The translations under genes were made by a program, and so were the position numbers. From contig JHYJ01000007.1 of the NCBI GenBank assembly GCA_000621425.1, positions 235,008 to 299,007 of the forward strand: DNA of 64,000 nt. The letters are read 5' to 3'. Positions 1-7,834 of this stretch are shown here, in pieces (within the stretch, counting starts at the first letter, position 1; each line of letters opens with the position of its first letter). A model generated the notes under the pieces. It did no database searches and was not told where the DNA came from. It saw only the letters and a program-made list of their open reading frames with translations. Source of the DNA: Lachnospiraceae bacterium AB2028. Lineage in GTDB: Bacteria > Bacillota > Clostridia > Lachnospirales > Lachnospiraceae.

Positions 1-1357
1 TCTGCATCAGTCCCATAAACGACATTCTGCTTATCTCAAGTTTATGATTATGTACATGTACTATTCCGTAATATACAAAATATACGAGCAAAAGTGCTAT
101 TGCCAGAGATACCAGCAGTTTCATAAACTTACCGAGCCGTTCCTCATGCCGTGCCGCATGTACAGCCTTTACTATAATTCCCTTCGCCGCAAGAATGCGG
201 AGTGCTACAGTCAACGCTATGAAAGCGATCACAATAAGCCATATTATCAGCTTAAAATTACCCATATAGAACAGGTACCCGGTCTTATAAAACAGGTGAC
301 CAAAATTCTTTTCCACGTAGTCATATGCCACGCTATGCATCATGGAAAAACCAAAACCGAAGGATACCATTACCATTATAAGTGCATTCAGGTATCCCTT
401 ATGGGATGTCCGTACATAGTTTATAAAATATATAACTATCACCACCGGTATAAGCATTGCCATCTGTATATGCAGGAAACATGCTCCCATAATAGGAATC
501 GCGGATATAAAAGTCACACGCTTCCTTGCATTCTCCGTGACCAGCGCATAAAACAATGCCATGAACATTCCGAGCACCGTTTCGCTCAAGGAACTCTGCG
601 AACACCAAAGTATTATGGGGCAGAGCATCATGACAGTAGTCAGTGTGATCTTTACCCAGGGCTTAAACTTATAGTTTTCACATATGAGCCATATACAGCA
701 AAGGAACAGAAGATAACATATCGTAAGGATACCGGTCACTTCCTTTATTCCAAACATCTTTCCCCAGAGCGCCATCATGGCCGGAAAAGTATTTATTCCG
801 TGGGTCAACCCCGTAGCTATTGACTGTCCGCTTGTTTCATCCGTCACATCCCAGTTATAATATGCAGTCAATTCACCCAGCTTTTCGAAATAAAAGTCCC
901 GCTCCCAGTCATTCAGGACATTGTTCATTTCATAGAATGTGATCCTATTGTCATTATATCCGCCCATATAGCTGAAGGCCCTTACCACATAGCCACCTTC
1001 ATCCTGAGTCATGTTATAAAGACCTGCACGGTTTCCACAGGATATCAATGTGGCAACGCCAAGTATTATTGCAAGGGGGATATATTCTTTCCATTTAAAG
1101 CTGACCTTGGGGAAACCGCCGGTCCATGCCAAAAGCAGTACGATATCAATCAGGACAGCAACCGCCAGGACGCAGGCGGCTCCACGCTTGATTGAAAACG
1201 CATTCCACCATATGAGCATTCCCGACATGACAGCATAACCGGCAAGGTACAAGCCGGTGCCCACTGCTACCACTCGCAGGACATCACTTTTTCTGAATGC
1301 CAGGGCTGTGAGGAACCATGTCCCCAGGAGACCCAAGATGAAAATAACTAACAGCAT
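1..1357 (-). CDS. Polytopic GT-C-like membrane glycosyltransferase, C-terminus outside window
   Basis: The frame is open from the ATG at 1357 to the window edge (about 452 codons), so the 3' end is missing. The ATG is preceded by AGGTGG at a good distance. The protein starts with a hydrophobic stretch and has many further membrane segments. After the first ones comes a loop with 'TQDEGGYVVRAFSY', the acidic D-E loop position seen in dolichyl/polyprenyl-phosphate-sugar GT-C transferases. It probably transfers a sugar from a polyprenyl carrier on the outer membrane face, but substrate and acceptor are unknown. It lies downstream of a GT4 gene and a flippase gene on the same strand. A strong inverted repeat sits in its 5' leader. 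Confidence 0.62.
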   Translation of the reverse strand, partial: MLLVIFILGLLGTWFLTALAFRKSDVLRVVAVGTGLYLAGYAVMSGMLIWWNAFSIKRGAACVLAVAVLIDIVLLLAWTGGFPKVSFKWKEYIPLAIILGVATLISCGNRAGLYNMTQDEGGYVVRAFSYMGGYNDNRITFYEMNNVLNDWERDFYFEKLGELTAYYNWDVTDETSGQSIATGLTHGINTFPAMMALWGKMFGIKEVTGILTICYLLFLCCIWLICENYKFKPWVKITLTTVMMLCPIILWCSQSSLSETVLGMFMALFYALVTENARKRVTFISAIPIMGACFLHIQMAMLIPVVIVIYFINYVRTSHKGYLNALIMVMVSFGFGFSMMHSVAYDYVEKNFGHLFYKTGYLFYMGNFKLIIWLIVIAFIALTVALRILAAKGIIVKAVHAARHEERLGKFMKLLVSLAIALLLVYFVYYGIVHVHNHKLEISRMSFMGLMQ

Positions 1358-1379
1358 TTTTCCACCTATTTCTTATCAA

Positions 1380-1459
1380 CCCGCACCGATAGCTCTTCTG
1401 CCGGTGGGGTCAGTTCGCAGACTCACTTTACACCGTCAGAAGAGTCTATACGGTGCGGG
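1380..1459 (-). promoter_or_regulatory. Long imperfect inverted repeat in the leader of the GT-C-like gene, with a competing inner hairpin
   Basis: The arms at 1380-1406 and 1431-1459 form a long imperfect stem; the outer CCCGCACCG / CGGTGCGGG is perfect and CTCTTCTG / CAGAAGAG is perfect. A second pairing, AGACTC (1419-1424) with GAGTCT (1442-1447), uses part of the same right arm, so the two structures exclude each other. No U tract follows on either strand, so it is not a simple terminator. Attenuation or mRNA processing between the GT4 gene and the gene starting at 1357 is an inference. Confidence 0.42.
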
Positions 1460-1493
1460 AGCACAAGCATACAACTAATCGAAGAACCCGCTT

Positions 1494-2678
1494 CTACTTA
1501 CCCAATAGGTCGTCGTAAATTTCGTTTAATCCCTCATACATGGCCTCATGGGTAAATACTTTCTCAGGAATATCGATAAAGGCGCTTTCGCCGCTACGGA
1601 TTACGCTTTCCAACTTGTCAGCGAGGTCTTCGGCATCGCGATTCTTAAATATAAGGCATTTGCCACTGACAACTTCAGGCAAAGCGCCGGCATCGCTGCA
1701 TATAAGTGGTGTTCCTGTCATACAAGCCTCTGCGGCACTGAATCCGAAGCCTTCCGTAAGGGAGGGTACCACCACACAGTCTGCCTGTTTTATGCACATC
1801 CCAAGCTCATCGCGGCCTACTGATTCCCTTATACGCACCATGTCCCTGAGGCCGTTCTTTTTTATGAAACTTAGGAATTCGTGCCTTGGGGCTGCAGGTT
1901 CCTTTCCGAGTATGAAACAAAACTTAACACCGGATGTATCAATGCCACGTTCTTTTAAAAGCTTAAGAGCATCGGCATAAACAAATATTCCCTTGGTACG
2001 GCCCGGCCTGCCGTAGTAAAGGAAGATGAAATCTTTCTTTACCTTGAAATACTTCCGCAAGGAAAAGACCTTATCATCTGATGTGATGTCACGCCACTCA
2101 TTGTCTGTAGCGTTATATACGCGCCTGATATTTCCATTGCCGATGAATTTTATGAAATCCCTCTTTGTTGCATCCGATACCACATGGTAAACATCAAATT
2201 TCTGCCTGCAGCTGAACTGCTCCACTGCCCAGTAGATGCATGCCTTATACCAGGCATCCGACCAGAACCATTTATCGCCCCTGATCTCATGTACGGTAAG
2301 CACTGAGGGCTTATGGTACTTCTTAGCCAGTGCACTTACAACAGGAGAGGTGGTAAAAGTTGATGTGTGCACAATGTCACACCACTTTATGTGTTTCTCA
2401 ATATCTTTCTTCCTTGGGAAGGGGTGGCCGAACATGGATTTCCAGGGACAATACCAAACCGTCATGCCGTCCAGCTTATACTTCCCATTATGCTCCTCAT
2501 CAACCTTCTCCGCCACTACCCTGACTTCATAACCGGCCTTTACCATCTGAACAGCCATCTCGTAAAACAGTTTTTCCGCTCCACCTACATAAGGGTAGAA
2601 ATGGGGCAGTATAAATGCTATTCTACGTTTCCTGGCTTTAGCTCCGGATTTATTTTTAAGGCTTTTTTCTTCAGGCAT
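1494..2678 (-). CDS. GT4-family glycosyltransferase
   Basis: 394 residues, the usual GT4 length. The N-terminal Rossmann domain begins with 'PHFYPYVGGAEKLFYEMA', the classic GGAE loop after the first strand. The C-terminal donor domain holds 'PSLTEGFGFSAAEACMTG' near residue 310, matching the E-x7-E nucleotide-sugar binding motif. It is a retaining cytoplasmic GT-B enzyme that probably adds one hexose to the lipid-linked glycan. Its start overlaps the end of the upstream ABC flippase gene by 8 bp, so the two are translationally coupled. Sugar specificity cannot be read from the sequence. Confidence 0.9.
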   Translation of the reverse strand: MPEEKSLKNKSGAKARKRRIAFILPHFYPYVGGAEKLFYEMAVQMVKAGYEVRVVAEKVDEEHNGKYKLDGMTVWYCPWKSMFGHPFPRKKDIEKHIKWCDIVHTSTFTTSPVVSALAKKYHKPSVLTVHEIRGDKWFWSDAWYKACIYWAVEQFSCRQKFDVYHVVSDATKRDFIKFIGNGNIRRVYNATDNEWRDITSDDKVFSLRKYFKVKKDFIFLYYGRPGRTKGIFVYADALKLLKERGIDTSGVKFCFILGKEPAAPRHEFLSFIKKNGLRDMVRIRESVGRDELGMCIKQADCVVVPSLTEGFGFSAAEACMTGTPLICSDAGALPEVVSGKCLIFKNRDAEDLADKLESVIRSGESAFIDIPEKVFTHEAMYEGLNEIYDDLLGK

Positions 2679-4407
2679 TTTGAAGCTCCGTTATATTTAT
2701 CTTGCCATTCTCTACTTTGTACAGTATGTCGCAGTTCTCTACAGTTTTAAGCCTATGCGCTATGATCACAAGGGTCTTGCGTCCCTTAAGGGAATTGATA
2801 GCATCCATAATGGCTGATTCCGTGTCATTATCCAATGCACTGGTAGCCTCGTCAAATACCAGCAGCTCCGGGTCATGGTAAAGGGCTCTGGCAATGCCTA
2901 AGCGCTGTCTCTGACCGCCGGATATACGCACACCCCTGTCTCCTATAACAGTATCGAGGCCCTCAGGAAGAGACTTAACAAAGGTATCCATCTGTGCTTC
3001 TTTAAGGACTTCCCATATGCGAGCCTCATCCACATCCTTTACTCCAAAGGCCACATTTGCACGGATCGTGGTATCCAGCATATATATATTCTGCGCAATA
3101 TAGCCGGTATTATGAAGCCAGCCGGGCATATCATCCTCTATATTAACCGAATCCGAAAGAACTTGTCCTTTTTCCGGTTTAAGCAGACCTAAAAGTATGT
3201 CGATTATGGTGGTCTTGCCGGCACCGCTGGGACCTATGACACCCACGCTCTTTCCTACGGGGATCTCCATATCAGCGTCATCAAATATGGCCTTCTCTGT
3301 ATTGGGATATCTGTAGGTAATATGTTCAAGAGAAATCTTCTTCTCTGAACTTATCCTGTTTTTGCTCTCAACTATCTCAGTATCCTTAAGCTCTGTTATG
3401 TTCAAGTTATCGCATACATAGTTAAGGGATGTCTCGTAGTAAGCGATAGTAGAAAGATGGGTGGATATACGGTTAACACCCGGCATAAGCCTGACAGCCG
3501 CAAAAGCAAAAGCTGACAGCTGTGGAAACATTGCCATCATGTCCTTTCCGCTTACAACACAGATGTACATATATGCGAGGGCTCCCACCATGCATACCAG
3601 CTCGATGGCCAGCCTGGGGGAATTATTATATACAGTGTATTTTCTATTGGCATTTGCCAGTTTGTCATATGCTCCGGAAAAAGCACTTAAGAAATGCCCT
3701 TCCTTTGCAGCAACCTTCACATCCTTTATGCCGAATACAGCCTGCTGCATCCACTTCATGGTAGCGACCTGCTGCTGCACTCTTTCCTGCCCCAGCCTGC
3801 CAAGGAGAGGCTTTATTACCAGCACTATCACCAGTACCATGGCAAACATAAGTCCTGCAAAGAACAGGGTCATTGCAGGGTCAACGATCAATAAAAGCAC
3901 ACACAGGCATATGGACACAGCCACTTCAGTAAGCAGGAGCATTACTTCCTGCAGAAGCAGGAATACATGGGGTATGTCCTTATTTATGGTCTGGAAGATG
4001 GCATTGACATCAGCATTCAGGTAATACTCATAGGGACGGTTAAGGTACTCCCCCAGGAGCCTGGATGATGTGCGGCTTTCCAGTCTGTTGACATATTTCG
4101 ACTGCACATAGTAAAGGAAAAGCAGATAAAGATTCTTGATAAGGTAAATGGCCATAGCCACTATAAGCACGATCTTTACAAAAGACAGATTGTCAGCTGG
4201 TTCCAGTCCTGCCCGGAGCATCACATCCTGTACGATTTCGTTTGAAAGTATCTCATCAGGAGTCACAACGGCTGAAATAATAGGGACGATAACAGAAACC
4301 CCCAGGGTCTCAAGCAAAGCACTTATAAAGATAAGCACCAGCATCCCTGCGAACTGCACTTTTTCCTTTTTCCCAAGCAGAGTATTCAGCCTGCGATATA
4401 CGTTCAT
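2671..4407 (-). CDS. ABC exporter, PglK/MsbA-like lipid-linked oligosaccharide flippase
   Basis: 578 residues: an N-terminal six-helix exporter domain (about 1-330) fused to an ATPase domain. Visible motifs are Walker A 'GPSGAGKTT', signature 'ISGGQRQRLGIARAL', Walker B 'LLVFDEATSALD' and the switch histidine in 'IIAHRL'. This half-transporter architecture fits homodimeric flippases that move undecaprenyl-pyrophosphate glycans outward (PglK type). The ATG at 4407 has an AAGGA site about 9 nt upstream and a good promoter at 4465-4493. A close paralogue lies at 21319-23112. The substrate is inferred from the surrounding glycosyltransferases. Confidence 0.88.
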   Translation of the reverse strand: MNVYRRLNTLLGKKEKVQFAGMLVLIFISALLETLGVSVIVPIISAVVTPDEILSNEIVQDVMLRAGLEPADNLSFVKIVLIVAMAIYLIKNLYLLFLYYVQSKYVNRLESRTSSRLLGEYLNRPYEYYLNADVNAIFQTINKDIPHVFLLLQEVMLLLTEVAVSICLCVLLLIVDPAMTLFFAGLMFAMVLVIVLVIKPLLGRLGQERVQQQVATMKWMQQAVFGIKDVKVAAKEGHFLSAFSGAYDKLANANRKYTVYNNSPRLAIELVCMVGALAYMYICVVSGKDMMAMFPQLSAFAFAAVRLMPGVNRISTHLSTIAYYETSLNYVCDNLNITELKDTEIVESKNRISSEKKISLEHITYRYPNTEKAIFDDADMEIPVGKSVGVIGPSGAGKTTIIDILLGLLKPEKGQVLSDSVNIEDDMPGWLHNTGYIAQNIYMLDTTIRANVAFGVKDVDEARIWEVLKEAQMDTFVKSLPEGLDTVIGDRGVRISGGQRQRLGIARALYHDPELLVFDEATSALDNDTESAIMDAINSLKGRKTLVIIAHRLKTVENCDILYKVENGKINITELQNA

Positions 4408-4464
4408 CTAAAGTATTCCTTAGTCTCTTTATTGCCGTTTACATAATATGGCACACACTTTCAT

Positions 4465-4493
4465 ATTATAAGCGAAAAATGCCCTAAAATCAA
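4465..4493 (-). promoter_or_regulatory. Sigma-A-type promoter for the flippase-GT4 operon
   Basis: On the minus strand TTGATT (4488-4493), a 17-nt spacer and a perfect TATAAT (4465-4470) lie about 60 nt upstream of the ATG at 4407. It abuts the U tract of the terminator ending the upstream gene. Confidence 0.65.
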
Positions 4494-4495
4494 AT

Positions 4496-4530
4496 AAAAA
4501 AGGCGGTATGGATAATCATCCCATACCGCC
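4496..4530 (-). terminator. Rho-independent terminator after the phosphoribosyltransferase-like gene
   Basis: Perfect 10-bp stem GGCGGTATGG / CCATACCGCC (4502-4511 and 4521-4530) with a 9-nt loop. On the minus strand it is followed at once by six T residues. It lies 20 nt past the stop codon at 4551. Confidence 0.85.
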
Positions 4531-4550
4531 CTAAAGTCACATTTTTAAGC

Positions 4551-5192
4551 TTATTTCAGTGTAGAATATCCGAAACCGTTACAGATGGCATCCACAGGTA
4601 CCCCGTTCTTGCAGAGCGGACAGTTATCCGTGGGATAGCTGCAGTAATCCGACAGATCTGCGTTTGAATAAAGAGCACGGATCTGATAGCCGTCCAGATG
4701 GCTTGCTACGGAGTAAATAGCTGAAATACCAACTGTCTCGCCGCCATAGTACCGGATGGAACGGATGGCACTCTGAAGGGTAGCACCTGTTGTAGCTGTA
4801 TCTATCAGAATCAGAACCTTCTTGTTCTTGATCATGTGCTGATTGTTCTCACGGAACATCATCTGGCCGCTGCTATTATACTCAGGAGTGGTAATATATA
4901 TGGTCTGATGACGGTTTGCAGAAATGATACCCGCTTGGGTCAGCTTATTTGCCATATACGCACCAACAACCTCCATGCTGTTCAGACAGAGTATGGTATC
5001 AATAACATCAGAGTAATTATAGAACTCAGCCAGCTCTTCGCCGGTGGCCCTGGCCTCACGCTGCCTGGACTTCATATCACTCAGGTCCATGTAGTAATTA
5101 ACATGGGAATTAGGTGTGATGAAATGCCCCGGAATGTAACGCAATACCACATCCTTGTTTCTCTGATAGTCAATCTTCTTGTAATCCTGCAT
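4551..5192 (-). CDS. Orotate phosphoribosyltransferase-like (type I PRTase) protein
   Basis: About 213 residues. The segment 'VLILIDTATTGATL' matches the type I phosphoribosyltransferase PRPP loop (hydrophobic strand, acidic pair position, TTGAT); the usual second acid is Thr here. Upstream, 'DTILCLNSMEVVGAYMA' resembles the region before the flexible loop in OPRTases. The C-terminus has a CxxC pair ('CPLCKNG') that could bind a metal. A GGGGG site sits 9 nt before the ATG at 5192 but only 3 nt before an in-frame ATG at 5198, so 5192 is preferred. It is monocistronic, with its own promoter and terminator. The substrate is unknown; pyrimidine metabolism or regulation is possible. Confidence 0.72.
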   Translation of the reverse strand: MQDYKKIDYQRNKDVVLRYIPGHFITPNSHVNYYMDLSDMKSRQREARATGEELAEFYNYSDVIDTILCLNSMEVVGAYMANKLTQAGIISANRHQTIYITTPEYNSSGQMMFRENNQHMIKNKKVLILIDTATTGATLQSAIRSIRYYGGETVGISAIYSVASHLDGYQIRALYSNADLSDYCSYPTDNCPLCKNGVPVDAICNGFGYSTLK

Positions 5193-5278
5193 AATCATTT
5201 ACCCCCATTCATTATTTTGCCATAAACCAGCCCGGACTTAAGACCACACCGGACAATTTACGCCGTCTCATACTTGAA

Positions 5279-5308
5279 ACTATAACATATTTTGCCCTTT
5301 CCGTCCAA
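5279..5308 (-). promoter_or_regulatory. Promoter for the PRTase-like gene
   Basis: Minus strand TTGGAC (5303-5308), an 18-nt spacer and TATAGT (5279-5284) preceded by TGT, giving an extended -10. The leader to the start codon is about 75 nt and holds two direct CCGGAC copies of unknown role. Confidence 0.5.
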
Positions 5309-5319
5309 TGTAATCGACT

Positions 5320-6342
5320 TTATTTCACCTCTTCTCCGCCCCACTCTACTACGGAGAATCCGTTCCTTTCAAAGCCGTCAAAGCTCTGGGGCTCTATCTC
5401 AACATACTCGTCAACAGCCTGCCATGCCATCATTACACGCAGCATATCAGCTTCTTCACCGTCAGCCGCAACGACTTCCAGTGGGCAGGACTCAGCATAG
5501 CTGTCAGCCTGGAATGAGATCAGGTTGTACTCATTGTCCTGCATCCTGGGCAGCCAGTATACTATGAACTCATTAGCCTCATCCGTGTTAAGTCCTATAT
5601 CAGCAAGGGCAGTACGCAGGAACTCGGCAGTATCCTCGCCCTTTACACAGAAACCCTGTGAGAAATCAGGCTCTGCATAATTAGAAGCTTCCCAAAACAG
5701 GTATGAATACTCTGTTCCGTCTGCATCATAAAGGGTACCGTCAGGAAGTGCATGCATGTTCCATACATACTCGTCCCCATCCATCACGGGATCAGGATAA
5801 GTGCAGAGCATCTCGCCGTCGTTTAACTTAAGCCTTACCTCTACATCTGTTTCATTTTCCGGATAAACATAGATAACCGGCTTTTCTGCTTCCATAGGAT
5901 AAGGATCGTAATAAGGATCGGCATCGGTGTACGGATCATAATAGTATGAATACTCTTCATTCATGTAGTCGACAATTGCTTCCATTCCGCTGCATATCTC
6001 ATTTACTGTGCGCTCCTGCTTGGAGATGCTCTCCGCACAGTTAGACAGGTCCATGGACATCTCATCCATCACTATGTCCAGCCTGATGAACATTACCGTT
6101 GTAATGCCTGCAAATATGATCAGGAGCAGAGCATTGATTACGAGCGCGGCTATCATTATCCCTTTCTGCTTCTTTAATTCCGACACAACACTGTCGATAG
6201 AATGGACAGTCTGCGGTGCAGGAATATAAGAATTGTCCTGATAACCATTATAGCCGCCGTTCTGATACGGATTGGGCTGATACGCATTCTGTACCGGAGT
6301 GTAGCCCGGCTGATTCCCCATGATATTACTCTGATTATCCAT
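5320..6342 (-). CDS. Membrane-anchored surface protein with low-complexity N-terminus and 'KPVIY.YP' domain (copy 1)
   Basis: 340 residues. The first ~45 are rich in Asn, Gln, Tyr, Gly and Pro and look disordered. A single membrane segment follows around 65-95, then a short linker. The extracellular part opens with 'KPVIYVYPENETDVEVRLKL', followed by 'EMLCTYPDP', 'HALPDGTLYDADGTEYSYLFWEA' in two blocks, and an acidic C-terminus ending 'FSVVEWGGEEVK'. This domain recurs in hypothetical proteins of clostridia; I know of no assigned function. It is a close paralogue of 6591-7745, with a HicB-like gene between them. The ATG at 6342 has AGGACAGG upstream. Confidence 0.75.
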   Translation of the reverse strand: MDNQSNIMGNQPGYTPVQNAYQPNPYQNGGYNGYQDNSYIPAPQTVHSIDSVVSELKKQKGIMIAALVINALLLIIFAGITTVMFIRLDIVMDEMSMDLSNCAESISKQERTVNEICSGMEAIVDYMNEEYSYYYDPYTDADPYYDPYPMEAEKPVIYVYPENETDVEVRLKLNDGEMLCTYPDPVMDGDEYVWNMHALPDGTLYDADGTEYSYLFWEASNYAEPDFSQGFCVKGEDTAEFLRTALADIGLNTDEANEFIVYWLPRMQDNEYNLISFQADSYAESCPLEVVAADGEEADMLRVMMAWQAVDEYVEIEPQSFDGFERNGFSVVEWGGEEVK

Positions 6343-6367
6343 TTCCTGTCCTTTCTCCCATCACTTT

Positions 6368-6571
6368 TTATGCACGCTTGGTGTTAAGCTTGTCGCTTAC
6401 TGCAATATAATCGTCAACCGCAACATGAAAGTCTCTTACAAGCTCTTTGGCCGATGAGCCCTCGTATGATATAAGAGATCGTATCCCCTGCACTTTACCG
6501 AAAAACATCTCATCAGCTTCAGAAAACTCCACACTCCCGACATAGCCCTTATATTCCATTACACTGCTCAT
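6368..6571 (-). CDS. Short HicB-like protein, orphan
   Basis: 67 residues. The segment 'YKGYVGSVEFSEADEMFFGK' followed by 'VQGIRSLISYEG' and 'LVRDFHVAVDDYIA' matches the partly degraded RNase-H-like fold of HicB antitoxins. Full HicB proteins continue into a ribbon-helix-helix or HTH DNA-binding tail; this one stops just after the fold. No HicA toxin is found beside it. A strong GGAGGGG site precedes the ATG. It sits between two paralogous surface-protein genes in one transcription unit. It may be a remnant antitoxin or a repurposed small domain. Confidence 0.7.
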   Translation of the reverse strand: MSSVMEYKGYVGSVEFSEADEMFFGKVQGIRSLISYEGSSAKELVRDFHVAVDDYIAVSDKLNTKRA

Positions 6572-6590
6572 ATAAGCCCCTCCTGTTGCA

Positions 6591-7745
6591 TTACTTTACT
6601 TCTTCTCCGCCCCACTCTACTACAGAGAAACCGTTTCTTTCGAATCCTTCAAAGCTCTGGGGCTCTATCTCGACATACTCGTCAACAGCCTGCCATGCCA
6701 TCATTACACGCAACATATCAGTTTCTTCACCGTCAGCCGCGATGACTTCCAGCGGGCAGGACTCAGTATAGTTCTCAGCCTGGAATGAGATAAGGTTGTA
6801 CTCATTGTCCTGCATCTTAGGCAGCCAGTATATTATGAACTCGTTGGCCTCATCTGCAGTAAGTCCTATTTCTGTCAGGGTAGCGCGAAGGAACTCGGCT
6901 GTGTCCTCACCCTTTACACAGAATCCCTGTGAAAAATCAGGCTCTGTATAGCCGGAAGCCTCCCAGAACAGGTATGAATATTCTGTACCGTCTGCATCAT
7001 AAAGAGTTCCGTCAGGAAGTGCATGCATGTTCCATACATACTCCTCTCCCTCTATCACAGGATCGGGATATGTGCAGAGCATCTCGCCTTCGTTTAACTT
7101 AAGCCTTACTTCCACATCTGTTTCATTTTCAGGATAAAGATATATTACAGGCTTGTCTTCAGTATAGGGATAATAAGGATCATAAGGGTCCTCATAATAA
7201 TACGGATCACTATATGAATACTCACCATTTATGTATTCAACGATACCTTCCATACCATTGCTTATGGCTGTAATCGTGCGTCCCTGCTTGCAGATGCTTT
7301 CCTCGCAGTTAGACAGATCATACGCCATATCCTGGGTAACAATATCAAGACGGATGAACATCACCGTCGTAATGGCAGCAAATGCGAGCAACAACAATGT
7401 GTTTAGAATAAGCGCAGTTATCATCACGCCCTTCTGCTTTTTTAATTCAGACACAACACTGTCGATACTGTGAGTGCTCTGTGCCGGCGCCGGAATATAT
7501 GCACCGCTGCCATATGAAGCGTTCTGATAAGCATTGCCCTGATACGAATTAGCTGAATAACTATTGGCGCCGTAAGAACCGTTCTGGTTCGAATTCGGCT
7601 GATATGAATTCTGAACAGGGGTATAATCCGGCTGAACGGCAGTCTGTCCCTGCACACTTTCACTGTTCAGTGCCTGTGTATTCGAAACATCCTGAGTAAT
7701 CCCGGATGTCTCCGTATTCTGTGTGTTCACGCTCTGGTTATCCAT
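6591..7745 (-). CDS. Membrane-anchored surface protein with Tyr/Asn/Gly-rich repeats and 'KPVIY.YP' domain (copy 2)
   Basis: 384 residues. It is a paralogue of 5320-6342, nearly identical across the C-terminal 200 residues (through 'FSVVEWGGEEVK'). The N-terminus is longer: a Thr/Gln/Ser-rich start, then short repeats such as 'NSYSANSYQGNAYQNASYG' up to about residue 110. One membrane segment follows at about 130-155, then a short linker with Tyr/Asp-rich 'YYYEDPYDPYYPY' and the extracellular domain. AGGAGG precedes the ATG at 7745. The duplication looks recent because most differences lie in the disordered parts. Function unknown; an envelope-exposed role is inferred from topology. Confidence 0.75.
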   Translation of the reverse strand: MDNQSVNTQNTETSGITQDVSNTQALNSESVQGQTAVQPDYTPVQNSYQPNSNQNGSYGANSYSANSYQGNAYQNASYGSGAYIPAPAQSTHSIDSVVSELKKQKGVMITALILNTLLLLAFAAITTVMFIRLDIVTQDMAYDLSNCEESICKQGRTITAISNGMEGIVEYINGEYSYSDPYYYEDPYDPYYPYTEDKPVIYLYPENETDVEVRLKLNEGEMLCTYPDPVIEGEEYVWNMHALPDGTLYDADGTEYSYLFWEASGYTEPDFSQGFCVKGEDTAEFLRATLTEIGLTADEANEFIIYWLPKMQDNEYNLISFQAENYTESCPLEVIAADGEETDMLRVMMAWQAVDEYVEIEPQSFEGFERNGFSVVEWGGEEVK

Positions 7746-7834
7746 TCTCTCCTCCTATCACTTTTGTTTAATAACCATATTCATTGCAGGCTTTCCGCTG
7801 CATTCAATTACAGATACGAACCAAAAGAAGCTTT

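Noticed and set aside
44..823. Long plus-strand open frame of 259 codons
   Set aside because: It lies opposite the GT-C-like gene at 1-1357, is rich in His, Tyr and Cys in an implausible way, and has no ribosome site; it is an antisense shadow.
7783..7800. TGCAG...CTGCA inverted repeat after YidC fusion 1
   Set aside because: The 5-bp stem has no U tract on the minus strand; too weak to call a terminator.
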